From the NCBI GenBank assembly GCA_023440865.1, contig JAEXRM010000123.1, forward strand, positions 1-11,219: a stretch of DNA of 11,219 nucleotides, in the 5' to 3' direction. How positions within the stretch are numbered: the stretch's first letter is position 1; each line of letters opens with the position of its first letter. The notes beneath the pieces are model-generated. The model ran no database searches. It was not told the origin of the DNA and saw nothing but the letters and a program-made list of their open reading frames with translations. This DNA is from Bacillota bacterium (GTDB lineage Bacteria > Bacillota > Clostridia > DSM-8532). The position numbers and the translations under genes were made by a program. Below are positions 5,348 through 11,219 of this stretch, piece by piece.

Positions 5348-6841
5348 ATGAACGCTACCTGGCGGCTGCAACGACATCTTGCCGAAGAAATCCGCAAACA
5401 GTGGCCCCGCGGGCCCGCGTGCCTGATGGCGGCGGTGTCCGGCGGGGCTGATTCGATTTGTCTGCTGCACCTGCTGACGGCCCTGAAGGATGCCCTGGGG
5501 TTCCGGCTGGTCTGCTGCCATGTGCACCACGGCATCCGCGGCGAGGCGGCGGATGCCGACCAGGCCTTCGTCGAGGCATGCTGCCGCCAGCTGGGGGTGG
5601 CGGTTCGGACCTTTGCCGCCGATGCACCCGCCCTTGCCCGGGCGGAGGGTCTAACGCTGGAGGAGGCGGCCCGGCGTGTGCGGCATGAAGCGTTGCGCGT
5701 GGCGGCCCGGGAGATGGGGGCCGATGCCATCGTGCTGGCCCATCATCGCGACGACCAGGCGGAGACCGTGCTGCTGCATCTGCTGCGTGGCGCCGGGTCG
5801 GACGGCCTCCAGGGCATGCTTGCCTTTCGCGACGGGCTGTTCCGCCCACTGCTCGACATCCCGGGCGCGACGCTGCGTGCCTGCCTGCGGGAGAACGGAT
5901 GGGCATGGCGCGAGGACGCGACCAACACGGATGTCGTCCATCGGCGGAACGCGCTGCGTCATCAGGTGCTGCCGTGGCTGCGCGAACGTCTCGGTCATGA
6001 TCCGGCGGGTCCGCTTGCCCGGTTTGCCGCCATCCAACAGGAGGACCAGGCATTGCTGGCCGCATGGGCGGACCAGGCGGCCCGCGACGCAGGGCTTGCG
6101 GACACCGCGCCGGCTGCGGGAGCCCGTTTCAGGGCGGAGGCCCTGGCGCGGCTGCATCCGGCGCTTGCCCGCAGGGTGGTCTTTCTTGCCTGGCTGCGCG
6201 CGACAGGCAGCCGCAATGGCCTGGAAACCGTTCATGCGCTGGCTGTTTCCGGCTTGTGCGCCGATCGGCGTTCCGAAGCGCGTGTCGCGCTGCCCCGCGG
6301 CTGGCAGGCCCGCCTGTCGGGAGACTGGTGTGTGCTGGAGCCGGTCGACCCGGCGGCCGAAGCCTTCCCGAACGCCGATGCCGTTGCTGCGAAGCCATGG
6401 TTCCGTCGGATCCTGTGGCCGGAGCAGCCGGGAGATTCGATCACGACGCCCGTTCCCGAGGCCGGTGGCCACCTGTGCGTCAGACGCATGACGCGCGGCG
6501 AGGCCCTTGCCGCATATCCCGAGGGCAGGGGACCGGAGCGGGGTCTGGCCCAATTGCTTGATTCATCGGTACCGGTTGAGGGAATCCTTATCAGGAACCG
6601 ACGTGACGGCGACCGGTTCCACCCCTGGCGGGCGCCCGGCGGACGCAAGCTCAAGCAGTGGCTCATCGACCGCAAGGTGCCAGTCCAAGAACGTGCGGTG
6701 ATGCCGCTGCTTGCCGACGGAAACCGGATCCTGTGGGTCGTCGGGCGGCGCACCGCGGCATCGCTCTCGGCGGGAACAGGCTGTGGCGATGTGTTCGAAC
6801 TGGTCTGGGTCCCGTCAACCGCATCGGCCGGAGATGTCTGA
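5348..6841 (+). CDS. tilS: tRNA(Ile) lysidine synthetase TilS
   Basis: A 497-residue enzyme that uses ATP and lysine to convert C34 of the CAU-anticodon tRNA-Ile to lysidine, switching it from Met to Ile identity; cytoplasmic and essential in most bacteria. ATG 5348 is preferred because AAGGA (5338-5342) lies five bases upstream; the in-frame ATG at 5312 has no ribosome binding site. The PP-loop SGGADS is at residues 31-36, with CCHVHHGIRG, EEAARRVRHEAL and LAHHRDDQAETVLLHLLRG following: the N-type ATPase core. A substrate-binding middle region spans ~215-370. The C-terminal TilS domain contains NRRDGDRFHP (417-426), then GRKLKQWLIDRKVP and ILWVVGRR. The protein is slightly longer than Bacillus TilS and intact. 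It links dnaB to the tilS-hpt-ftsH cluster. Confidence 0.95.
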   Translation: MNATWRLQRHLAEEIRKQWPRGPACLMAAVSGGADSICLLHLLTALKDALGFRLVCCHVHHGIRGEAADADQAFVEACCRQLGVAVRTFAADAPALARAEGLTLEEAARRVRHEALRVAAREMGADAIVLAHHRDDQAETVLLHLLRGAGSDGLQGMLAFRDGLFRPLLDIPGATLRACLRENGWAWREDATNTDVVHRRNALRHQVLPWLRERLGHDPAGPLARFAAIQQEDQALLAAWADQAARDAGLADTAPAAGARFRAEALARLHPALARRVVFLAWLRATGSRNGLETVHALAVSGLCADRRSEARVALPRGWQARLSGDWCVLEPVDPAAEAFPNADAVAAKPWFRRILWPEQPGDSITTPVPEAGGHLCVRRMTRGEALAAYPEGRGPERGLAQLLDSSVPVEGILIRNRRDGDRFHPWRAPGGRKLKQWLIDRKVPVQERAVMPLLADGNRILWVVGRRTAASLSAGTGCGDVFELVWVPSTASAGDV

Positions 6842-6917
6842 CCGCCAGCGGGTGCCATCCACTCGGCGCCGGAGGGCCGCCGTGCTGACAAACCCGCATA
6901 TGCGCCGAATCCGGCGG

Positions 6918-6945
6918 TTCCTGAGTGGGCCGGATGTGGTATGAT
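6918..6945 (+). promoter_or_regulatory. Extended -10 promoter for hpt
   Basis: TGGTATGAT (6937-6945) is an extended -10 with TATGAT matching five of six consensus bases. TTCCTG (6918-6923) at 16 bp spacing is a weak -35. Transcription would start near 6952, leaving a ~68-nt leader. The same TGTGGTAT context precedes the rpsR start. A CGCCG/CGGCG hairpin (6903-6916) after tilS lies just upstream. Confidence 0.55.
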
Positions 6946-6960
6946 GACAGGAGCCATGCG

Positions 6961-6977
6961 CGCCGCCGGGAGCGGCG
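6961..6977 (+). promoter_or_regulatory. 5' leader hairpin of hpt
   Basis: CGCCGC (6961-6966) and GCGGCG (6972-6977) form a six-pair stem with a CGGGA loop about ten bases after the predicted transcript start. The arms are identical to those of the hairpin before the rplI ribosome binding site. A role in mRNA stability is plausible but not shown. Confidence 0.35.
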
Positions 6978-7019
6978 ATGAGAAAACACGGGTCGCGATG
7001 CAGACAGAAGGAGACGCAC

Positions 7020-7541
7020 GTGAGTACATTCAAGGTATTGATCGGTCGGGAAGAGCTTGCACGGAAGACGAAGGAATTGGCGCAACGCATTTCGGAGGAC
7101 TATTGCGGCAAGGATCTGCTGCTTGTCGGCGTGCTCAAGGGCGGATTCATGTTCCTGGCCGATCTGGCCCGCGAACTCACGATCGATGTCAGCCTCGATT
7201 TCATCTCGTGCTCCAGTTATGGTAATGCCACGGTATCCTCGGGCGTCGTCCGCATCCTCAAGGACATCGACTACGACATCACCGGAAAACACGTCCTGCT
7301 TGTCGAGGACCTCATCGATACGGGCCTGACGCTCAACTACCTCAAGGACCTGTTCACCGCCAAGGGTTGCGCCTCGGTCAAGGTCTGCACCATCCTGGAC
7401 AAGCCGAGCCGCCGCAAGGTGGAGCTTGTCGTCGACTACGACGGCATCGTGATCCCCGATGCGTTCGTCGTCGGCTACGGCCTGGACTATGGCGAGAAGT
7501 TGCGCAATCTGCCGGATGTCTGCGTGGTTGTCGATGATTGA
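7020..7541 (+). CDS. hpt: Hypoxanthine phosphoribosyltransferase
   Basis: A 173-residue purine salvage enzyme that joins hypoxanthine (and usually guanine) to PRPP, making IMP or GMP; cytoplasmic. GTG 7020 is chosen as the start because AAGGAG (7008-7013) lies six bases upstream and the resulting length and N-terminus (STFKVLIGREEL) suit the family. The ATG at 6978 would add 14 residues and lacks a site. The LKGG loop is at 39-42 and the PRPP-binding motif VEDLIDTGLTL has E96, D97, D100, T101 and G102. The hood region has DYDGIVIPDAFVVGYGLDYGEKLRNLP. All catalytic segments are present. It sits between tilS and ftsH, the order common in Bacillota, but with its own promoter. Confidence 0.96.
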   Translation: MSTFKVLIGREELARKTKELAQRISEDYCGKDLLLVGVLKGGFMFLADLARELTIDVSLDFISCSSYGNATVSSGVVRILKDIDYDITGKHVLLVEDLIDTGLTLNYLKDLFTAKGCASVKVCTILDKPSRRKVELVVDYDGIVIPDAFVVGYGLDYGEKLRNLPDVCVVVDD

Positions 7542-7562
7542 TCCGCAAGATGCCGCTGCGGA
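7542..7562 (+). promoter_or_regulatory. Hairpin immediately after the hpt stop
   Basis: TCCGCA (7542-7547) pairs with TGCGGA (7557-7562) directly after the stop codon. No T-run follows, so it is not a good intrinsic terminator; it shares the left arm ATCCGCAAG with the hairpin following rpsR. Confidence 0.35.
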
Positions 7563-7576
7563 CAACAAGTGGATTA

Positions 7577-7605
7577 TTGACTTTATCTGACCTTTGCGAT
7601 ACAAT
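7577..7605 (+). promoter_or_regulatory. Sigma-A-type promoter for ftsH
   Basis: TTGACT (7577-7582), a 17-bp spacer and TACAAT (7600-7605) match the consensus at five of six bases in each hexamer. Transcription should start near 7612, giving a leader of about 68 nt. The surrounding AT-rich patch stands out from the GC-rich background. Confidence 0.8.
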
Positions 7606-7617
7606 ACAGTGATCAGT

Positions 7618-7664
7618 GCATCCGCCGAAAGACTTCCAGAATGTGGCTCGTTGCGGACGGATGC
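7618..7664 (+). promoter_or_regulatory. Leader hairpin abutting the ftsH Shine-Dalgarno
   Basis: GCATCCG (7618-7624) pairs with CGGATGC (7658-7664); past a bulged A7657 the stem continues CCG (7625-7627)/CGG (7654-7656), ten pairs in all, with a small CCA/TGG stem inside the loop. The right arm ends directly against GGGAGG (7665-7670). Nearly the whole predicted leader is therefore folded, with the ribosome binding site at its foot. Confidence 0.45.
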
Positions 7665-7679
7665 GGGAGGTTGGTTCAA

Positions 7680-9533
7680 TTGAAGGGTGTGAAGGGTCTC
7701 AGTTTCTATATCATCATCTTCGTGCTGATGATGCTGGCGCTGACCGTGTTCAACAATTTCGGCAGCACGTCGGACATGAAGTATTCCGACTTCCGTGAAC
7801 AGCTGCAGGCCAAGAATGTCAAAAGCGTCTACATCCGTGCCTCGGATGCCGACGTCGTGCTTGCGGCCACCGCGAGCCCCTATGAGAAGGACTATCGCTA
7901 CAAGGTGCGCATCCTCGCGCCGGAGGTGTTCTTCCGCGACCTGCTCGATGCGGCCGACAAGGGTCTCATCGACAGCTACGACGTCGAGAAGGAGTCCGGC
8001 ATCCCCGGCTGGTTCTGGCTTGAAATCGTGTCGCTGCTCGTCATGATCGGCGTATTCGTGTTCGTCTGGGTGTTCTTCATGCAGCAGTCCCAGGGCGGCG
8101 GCAACAAGGTCATGTCCTTCGGCAAGAGCCGGGCGCGCATGGCCAATGAAGACGGCAAGATGAAGGTGCGCTTCGAGGATGTGGCCGGCGCCGACGAGGA
8201 GAAGGAGGAGCTCAAGGAGGTCGTCGACTTCCTGAAGGATCCCCGCAAGTTCGTCGAGCTTGGCGCCCGCATTCCCAAGGGCGTGCTGCTCGTGGGTCCT
8301 CCCGGCACGGGCAAGACGCTGCTGGGCAAGGCCGTCGCAGGCGAGGCGGGCGTCCCGTTCTTCTCCATCTCCGGCTCGGACTTCGTGGAAATGTTCGTCG
8401 GCGTGGGTGCGTCCCGTGTGCGGGACCTCTTCGAGCAGGCGAAGAAGAACGCCCCCTGCATCGTGTTCATCGACGAGATCGACGCGGTCGGTCGCCATCG
8501 CGGCGCCGGCATGGGCGGCGGACACGACGAACGCGAGCAGACGCTCAACCAGCTGCTTGTCGAGATGGACGGCTTTGGCGTGAACGAGGGTGTCATCATC
8601 CTGGCGGCCACCAACCGCCCCGACATCCTCGACCCGGCCCTGATGCGTCCCGGCCGTTTCGACCGGCGTGTCACCGTCAGCTACCCCGATGTCAAGGGCC
8701 GCGAGGCCATCCTGCGCGTCCACGCCAAGGGCAAGCCCTTCGGCATGGACGTCGACCTCAAGGAAATCGCCAAGATCACGCCGATGTTCACCGGCGCCGA
8801 CCTCGAGAACCTGCTCAACGAGTCCGCCCTGCTGGCCGCCCGCAAGAACAAGAAGGCCATCACGATGGAGGAGATCAAGGAAGCCACCTTCAAGGTCATG
8901 GTGGGTCCCGAGAAGAAGAGCCGTGTCATGAACGAGGCCGAGAAGAAGCTCACGGCCTACCACGAGGCGGGTCACGCGCTCGCCATCCGTGTGGCGTCCA
9001 CCACCGACAAGGTCGACCGCGTGTCGATCATACCCTCGGGTCGTGCGGGCGGTTACACCGTCCACAAGCCGGAGGAGGACATCTCCTACCAGACGAGGTC
9101 CCACCTGCTCGAGGGCATCGTGATCTCGCTGGGCGGACGTGCCGCGGAGGAGCTCGTGCTCGGTGAGATCAGCACCGGCGCGTATGGCGATCTCAAGCAG
9201 GCGAACGGCATCGCGCGCAATATGATCACGAAGTACGGCATGAGCGACGAGCTGGGCAATCTCTTCTTCGGCGACGAGGACGACGAGGTGTTCCTGGGCA
9301 AGACCTACGGCCACATGCGCAACTACAGCGAGGATGTGTCCGCGAAGATCGACGCCGAGGTCAAGAAGCTCATCGACGCCAGCTACGACCGCGTCAAGGC
9401 GATTCTGAGCGAGCACATGGGCAAGCTGCACGACGTGGCCAAGGCGCTGCTCGAGAAGGAACGCCTCGAGGGTGCCGAGTTCGAGGAAATCTTCAGCAAC
9501 GGGTTCGTGCCCGCAGTGATCCAGCCGGTTTGA
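7680..9533 (+). CDS. ftsH: ATP-dependent zinc metalloprotease FtsH
   Basis: A 617-residue membrane-bound AAA protease that degrades misassembled membrane proteins and selected regulators. The start is taken as TTG 7680, eight bases after GGGAGGT (7665-7671); it gives the usual short cytoplasmic tip before the first helix. The ATG at 7641 has no ribosome binding site and lies within the leader hairpin. Helix 1 spans ~7-24, the extracytoplasmic domain ~30-105 and helix 2 ~112-134. The AAA module has Walker A GPPGTGKT (206-213), Walker B IVFIDEID (261-268) and the second region of homology ATNRPDILDPALMRPGRFDRR-like, ending in the arginine fingers. The peptidase has HEAGH (428-432) with the third zinc ligand D504 in GAYGDLKQA. 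Length and motifs are complete. It has its own promoter and ends at a strong terminator. Confidence 0.96.
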   Translation: MKGVKGLSFYIIIFVLMMLALTVFNNFGSTSDMKYSDFREQLQAKNVKSVYIRASDADVVLAATASPYEKDYRYKVRILAPEVFFRDLLDAADKGLIDSYDVEKESGIPGWFWLEIVSLLVMIGVFVFVWVFFMQQSQGGGNKVMSFGKSRARMANEDGKMKVRFEDVAGADEEKEELKEVVDFLKDPRKFVELGARIPKGVLLVGPPGTGKTLLGKAVAGEAGVPFFSISGSDFVEMFVGVGASRVRDLFEQAKKNAPCIVFIDEIDAVGRHRGAGMGGGHDEREQTLNQLLVEMDGFGVNEGVIILAATNRPDILDPALMRPGRFDRRVTVSYPDVKGREAILRVHAKGKPFGMDVDLKEIAKITPMFTGADLENLLNESALLAARKNKKAITMEEIKEATFKVMVGPEKKSRVMNEAEKKLTAYHEAGHALAIRVASTTDKVDRVSIIPSGRAGGYTVHKPEEDISYQTRSHLLEGIVISLGGRAAEELVLGEISTGAYGDLKQANGIARNMITKYGMSDELGNLFFGDEDDEVFLGKTYGHMRNYSEDVSAKIDAEVKKLIDASYDRVKAILSEHMGKLHDVAKALLEKERLEGAEFEEIFSNGFVPAVIQPV

Positions 9534-9597
9534 CCGGGCCCATCCATCCTGTTTCGGAGAAACACCGTTCACGCACTGCACCCTCTCACGCACAATC

Positions 9598-9633
9598 GGG
9601 GATCGGGCCCACACGGGTTCCGGTCCCCTTTTT
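9598..9633 (+). terminator. Intrinsic terminator of ftsH
   Basis: GGGGATCGGG (9598-9607) pairs with TCCGGTCCCC (9619-9628), including T-G and G-T wobbles. An inner CCC/GGG stem has an ACAC loop. Five T residues (9629-9633) follow. It lies 65 bp past the ftsH stop. Confidence 0.85.
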
Positions 9634-9726
9634 GCTGTGCGGTGATTGCCGGAAACACGCGCACATACCATTGAAGCCGGAACCATGCTTTCGAGTTGAA
9701 CCCGCATGGCGCGGATGGCTCTGTAT

Positions 9727-9756
9727 TTGCGCATGGTGAACCGGATGCGGTAGACT
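9727..9756 (+). promoter_or_regulatory. Weak promoter candidate for the DUF4349 gene
   Basis: TTGCGC (9727-9732) and TAGACT (9751-9756) are 18 bp apart. Each hexamer is only partly consensus, but a promoter is expected here because a strong terminator lies upstream at 9598-9633. Nothing else is evident in 9634-9804. Confidence 0.3.
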
Positions 9757-9804
9757 TTCGTCAAATGGGTATCATCCGTTCAGGTGACAAAAGGAGGGAT
9801 AATT

Positions 9805-10857
9805 GTGAAACAGAGAAAGAACCTGCGCGTTTCCCTGTCCGCCCTGATCGCCCTTGTGCTGTGCGCCGCGCTGCTGGCCGGCTGCGGCGGCACCCGCACC
9901 GCGCCCGCCATGTATGACATGGCCCAGGAAGCGCCGGCCGCCGCGGCATCCTCGGAAGCCATGATGGAGAATGGCGGCTTTGCCGGCGCACCGGCAGAGG
10001 AAAAGCCCAAAGGTGAAGGATCCTACAGCACGGTGGATGGCATCGCCCAGCCGCCATCGGCACCCGAGTCGCTGGGCCGCAAGATCATCAAGGAAGGCAT
10101 TGCGCAAATCGAGGCACTCGAGTACGAGAAGGCCGTCAACGGGCTGTATGACCTGGTGACGCGGCTGGGCGGCTTTGTCGAGTCGCAGACGCTCGAAGGC
10201 AGCCGGTACTACCAGTCCTCGCTCCGGACGGCGAATGTCACGATCCGCGTGCCGGCCGAGAAGTTCGACGAGGCCATGTACAGTCTGTCGAGCCTGGGGT
10301 CCGTCATCCGGCAGAACAGCAGCGGCACCGACATCACGGATTCCTATGCCGATACCGAGTCGCGCGTCCGCAATCTCAAGGTTCAGGAAACCCGTATCCT
10401 TGAGCTCATCGCGAAGGCGGAGAAGCTGGAGGAGATTGTCACCCTCGAGAGCCGGCTGTCCGATTTGCGGTACCAGATCGAGAGCCTCGAGAACTCGCTG
10501 AAAAATTACGACCGGCTGCTTGCCTACAGCCGCATCAGCCTGACCATCATGGAGGTGCTGCGCGAGTCCGAGGTCAAGCCGATGCCCAAGACGCTGGGCG
10601 AACGCATTGTCCAGGCATTCGACGACGCCTGGACCGGCCTGAAGGAGAACTCCCAGGACTTCCTGGTCTGGCTGGTCGCGAACATGTTCGGCTTGATCTT
10701 CCTGGCAGTGATCGTCCTCATCATGTGGCACCTTTTTCGTCGGGCGAACCGCAAGCGCAGGGAGGCTGGACGCAAGCTCCGGAATGAAAGTGAGGAGAAG
10801 CTGAAGCTGCAGGATGGCGGGGCATCGAAGCCGGTGGACGGTGACAAGGACAAGTAA
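9805..10857 (+). CDS. DUF4349 domain-containing lipoprotein
   Basis: A 350-residue protein with GTG start at 9805, seven bases after GGAGG (9793-9797); the GTG at 9784 lies upstream of that site. The basic start MKQRKNLR, a hydrophobic core and the lipobox LAGC place the lipidated cysteine at C27. A ~60-residue Ala/Glu/Met-rich linker follows. From about residue 91 (GRKIIKEG) it matches the DUF4349 pattern: a domain with LYDLVTRLGGFVESQ, NVTIRVPAEKFDEAM and SADT-like ITDSYADTESR. Next come a long coiled coil (~182-240: ETRILELIAKAEKLEEIV, ESRLSDLRYQIESLENSL) and a transmembrane helix at ~286-312. A Lys/Arg/Glu-rich cytoplasmic tail ends the protein. Family function is unknown. The topology implies two anchors, a lipid at the N-terminus and a helix at the C-terminus, with the coiled coil outside the cell. 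It appears monocistronic between two terminators. Confidence 0.9.
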   Translation: MKQRKNLRVSLSALIALVLCAALLAGCGGTRTAPAMYDMAQEAPAAAASSEAMMENGGFAGAPAEEKPKGEGSYSTVDGIAQPPSAPESLGRKIIKEGIAQIEALEYEKAVNGLYDLVTRLGGFVESQTLEGSRYYQSSLRTANVTIRVPAEKFDEAMYSLSSLGSVIRQNSSGTDITDSYADTESRVRNLKVQETRILELIAKAEKLEEIVTLESRLSDLRYQIESLENSLKNYDRLLAYSRISLTIMEVLRESEVKPMPKTLGERIVQAFDDAWTGLKENSQDFLVWLVANMFGLIFLAVIVLIMWHLFRRANRKRREAGRKLRNESEEKLKLQDGGASKPVDGDKDK

Positions 10858-10994
10858 CTTTCAAACATGACGCGGAGCATCGCTTGCTGCGCATGGACTC
10901 GAAGCGGCTGTTCCGTGAAGTTTGCCCCCTCGAAGGGCATCCGGCGTCATGATTCGGCATGGTGGGGACCTGCCGCATCTTCAGGGCGATGTAT

Positions 10995-11038
10995 ACGGCA
11001 AAAGGCCGACTGCATGTACTGCAGCCGGCCTTTGCCGT
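10995..11038. terminator. Bidirectional terminator between convergent genes
   Basis: ACGGCAAA (10995-11002) pairs with TTTGCCGT (11031-11038). After a bulged A11003, GGCCG (11004-11008) pairs with CGGCC (11026-11030). After one A/C mismatch, CTGCA pairs with TGCAG around a five-base TGTAC loop. On the plus strand the inner stem is followed by TTT, on the minus strand by TTTT, so it can serve both the DUF4349 gene and the convergent gene at 11064. The rest of 10858-10994 shows no gene. Confidence 0.7.
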
Positions 11039-11063
11039 GTGCCATCCCGTTGGGTGGGGGTCC

Positions 11064-11219
11064 TTACGGCAGCATCCGCACGATCCTGCCGTCGCGTCCC
11101 AGCAGCACGATCGCCGATTCGCCCACCTGGAACTTGTCGCCGGAGAGCGTTGCCACCGGGAACTCGGTGCTGAACGACAAGGTCCTGGCTTCGAATTTGC
11201 CTGTCTTGTCGTTGTAGAC
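11064..11219 (-). CDS. C-terminal end of an unidentified protein (cut by window edge)
   Basis: On the minus strand the frame is open from the window edge to a TAA at 11064-11066, giving the last 51 residues of a protein, beginning VYNDKTGKFEARTL and ending GRDGRIVRMLP. The composition (alternating hydrophobic and polar residues, FQVGESAIVLLGRDGRIV) suggests a small beta domain. The VGE-x-x-x-x-LLGRDG-x-x-V pattern recalls C-terminal parts of large exported or cell-surface proteins of Clostridia, but that is only an impression. It lacks sense in other frames, ends just before a good terminator and is convergent with the DUF4349 gene, all of which support it as a real gene. Confidence 0.65.
   Translation of the reverse strand, partial: VYNDKTGKFEARTLSFSTEFPVATLSGDKFQVGESAIVLLGRDGRIVRMLP

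Noticed and set aside
6663..9764. A 1033-codon open frame on the minus strand antisense to hpt and ftsH
   Set aside because: It lies opposite two fully recognisable genes, its protein is His/Asp/Leu-rich low-complexity with no motif, and long antisense frames are expected from GC-rich third positions.
10866..10951. CATGACGC ... GCGTCATG inverted repeat after the DUF4349 gene
   Set aside because: The 8-bp arms are 70 bp apart with no supporting structure between them; the hairpin at 10995-11038 is the far better terminator.

Overview
The window is GC-rich and densely coding. It looks like a chromosomal segment from a low-abundance-type, high-GC member of the Clostridia or related Bacillota. 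Supporting signs are strong AGGAGG ribosome binding sites, classical TTGACA/TATAAT promoters, Gram-positive-style lipoproteins, a Spo0E-like phosphatase (a family of endospore-forming lineages) and the gene order rpsR-rplI-dnaB followed by tilS-hpt-ftsH. Several genes start with GTG or TTG (STAS-like gene, hpt, ftsH, DUF4349 gene).

Layout. (a) 1-390, minus strand: the N-terminal part of a polytopic membrane protein resembling DUF4153, cut by the window edge. (b) 391-733: a divergent control region with a degenerate 17/34-bp tandem repeat (about 451-569) and an excellent sigma-A promoter (596-624). (c) 734-1669: a lipoprotein of unknown function, then a 13-bp hairpin. (d) 1950-2609: two closely spaced small genes, a degenerate STAS-domain protein lacking the phosphorylatable serine and a Spo0E-like aspartyl-phosphate phosphatase. 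(e) 2683-3845: rpsR and rplI with their own promoter and a 262-bp spacer rich in RNA hairpins. (f) 3956-6841: dnaB and tilS, 60 bp apart. (g) 7020-7541 hpt and 7680-9533 ftsH, each with its own promoter; ftsH ends at a strong intrinsic terminator (9598-9633). (h) 9805-10857: a DUF4349 lipoprotein with a C-terminal membrane helix. (i) 10995-11038: a long bidirectional hairpin separating it from the C-terminal end of a convergent, unidentified gene (11064-11219).

The central block is core information processing and housekeeping: ribosomal proteins S18 and L9, replicative helicase, tRNA-Ile lysidine synthetase, purine salvage and the membrane AAA protease. No mobile element, CRISPR array, tRNA or rRNA was seen. 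The least ordinary items are the phased 17-bp array in the divergent promoter region, the STAS-like/Spo0E-like gene pair immediately upstream of rpsR (where many Bacillota carry rpsF-ssb), and the structured leaders of rplI, hpt and ftsH. I do not see a convincing new multi-gene system.
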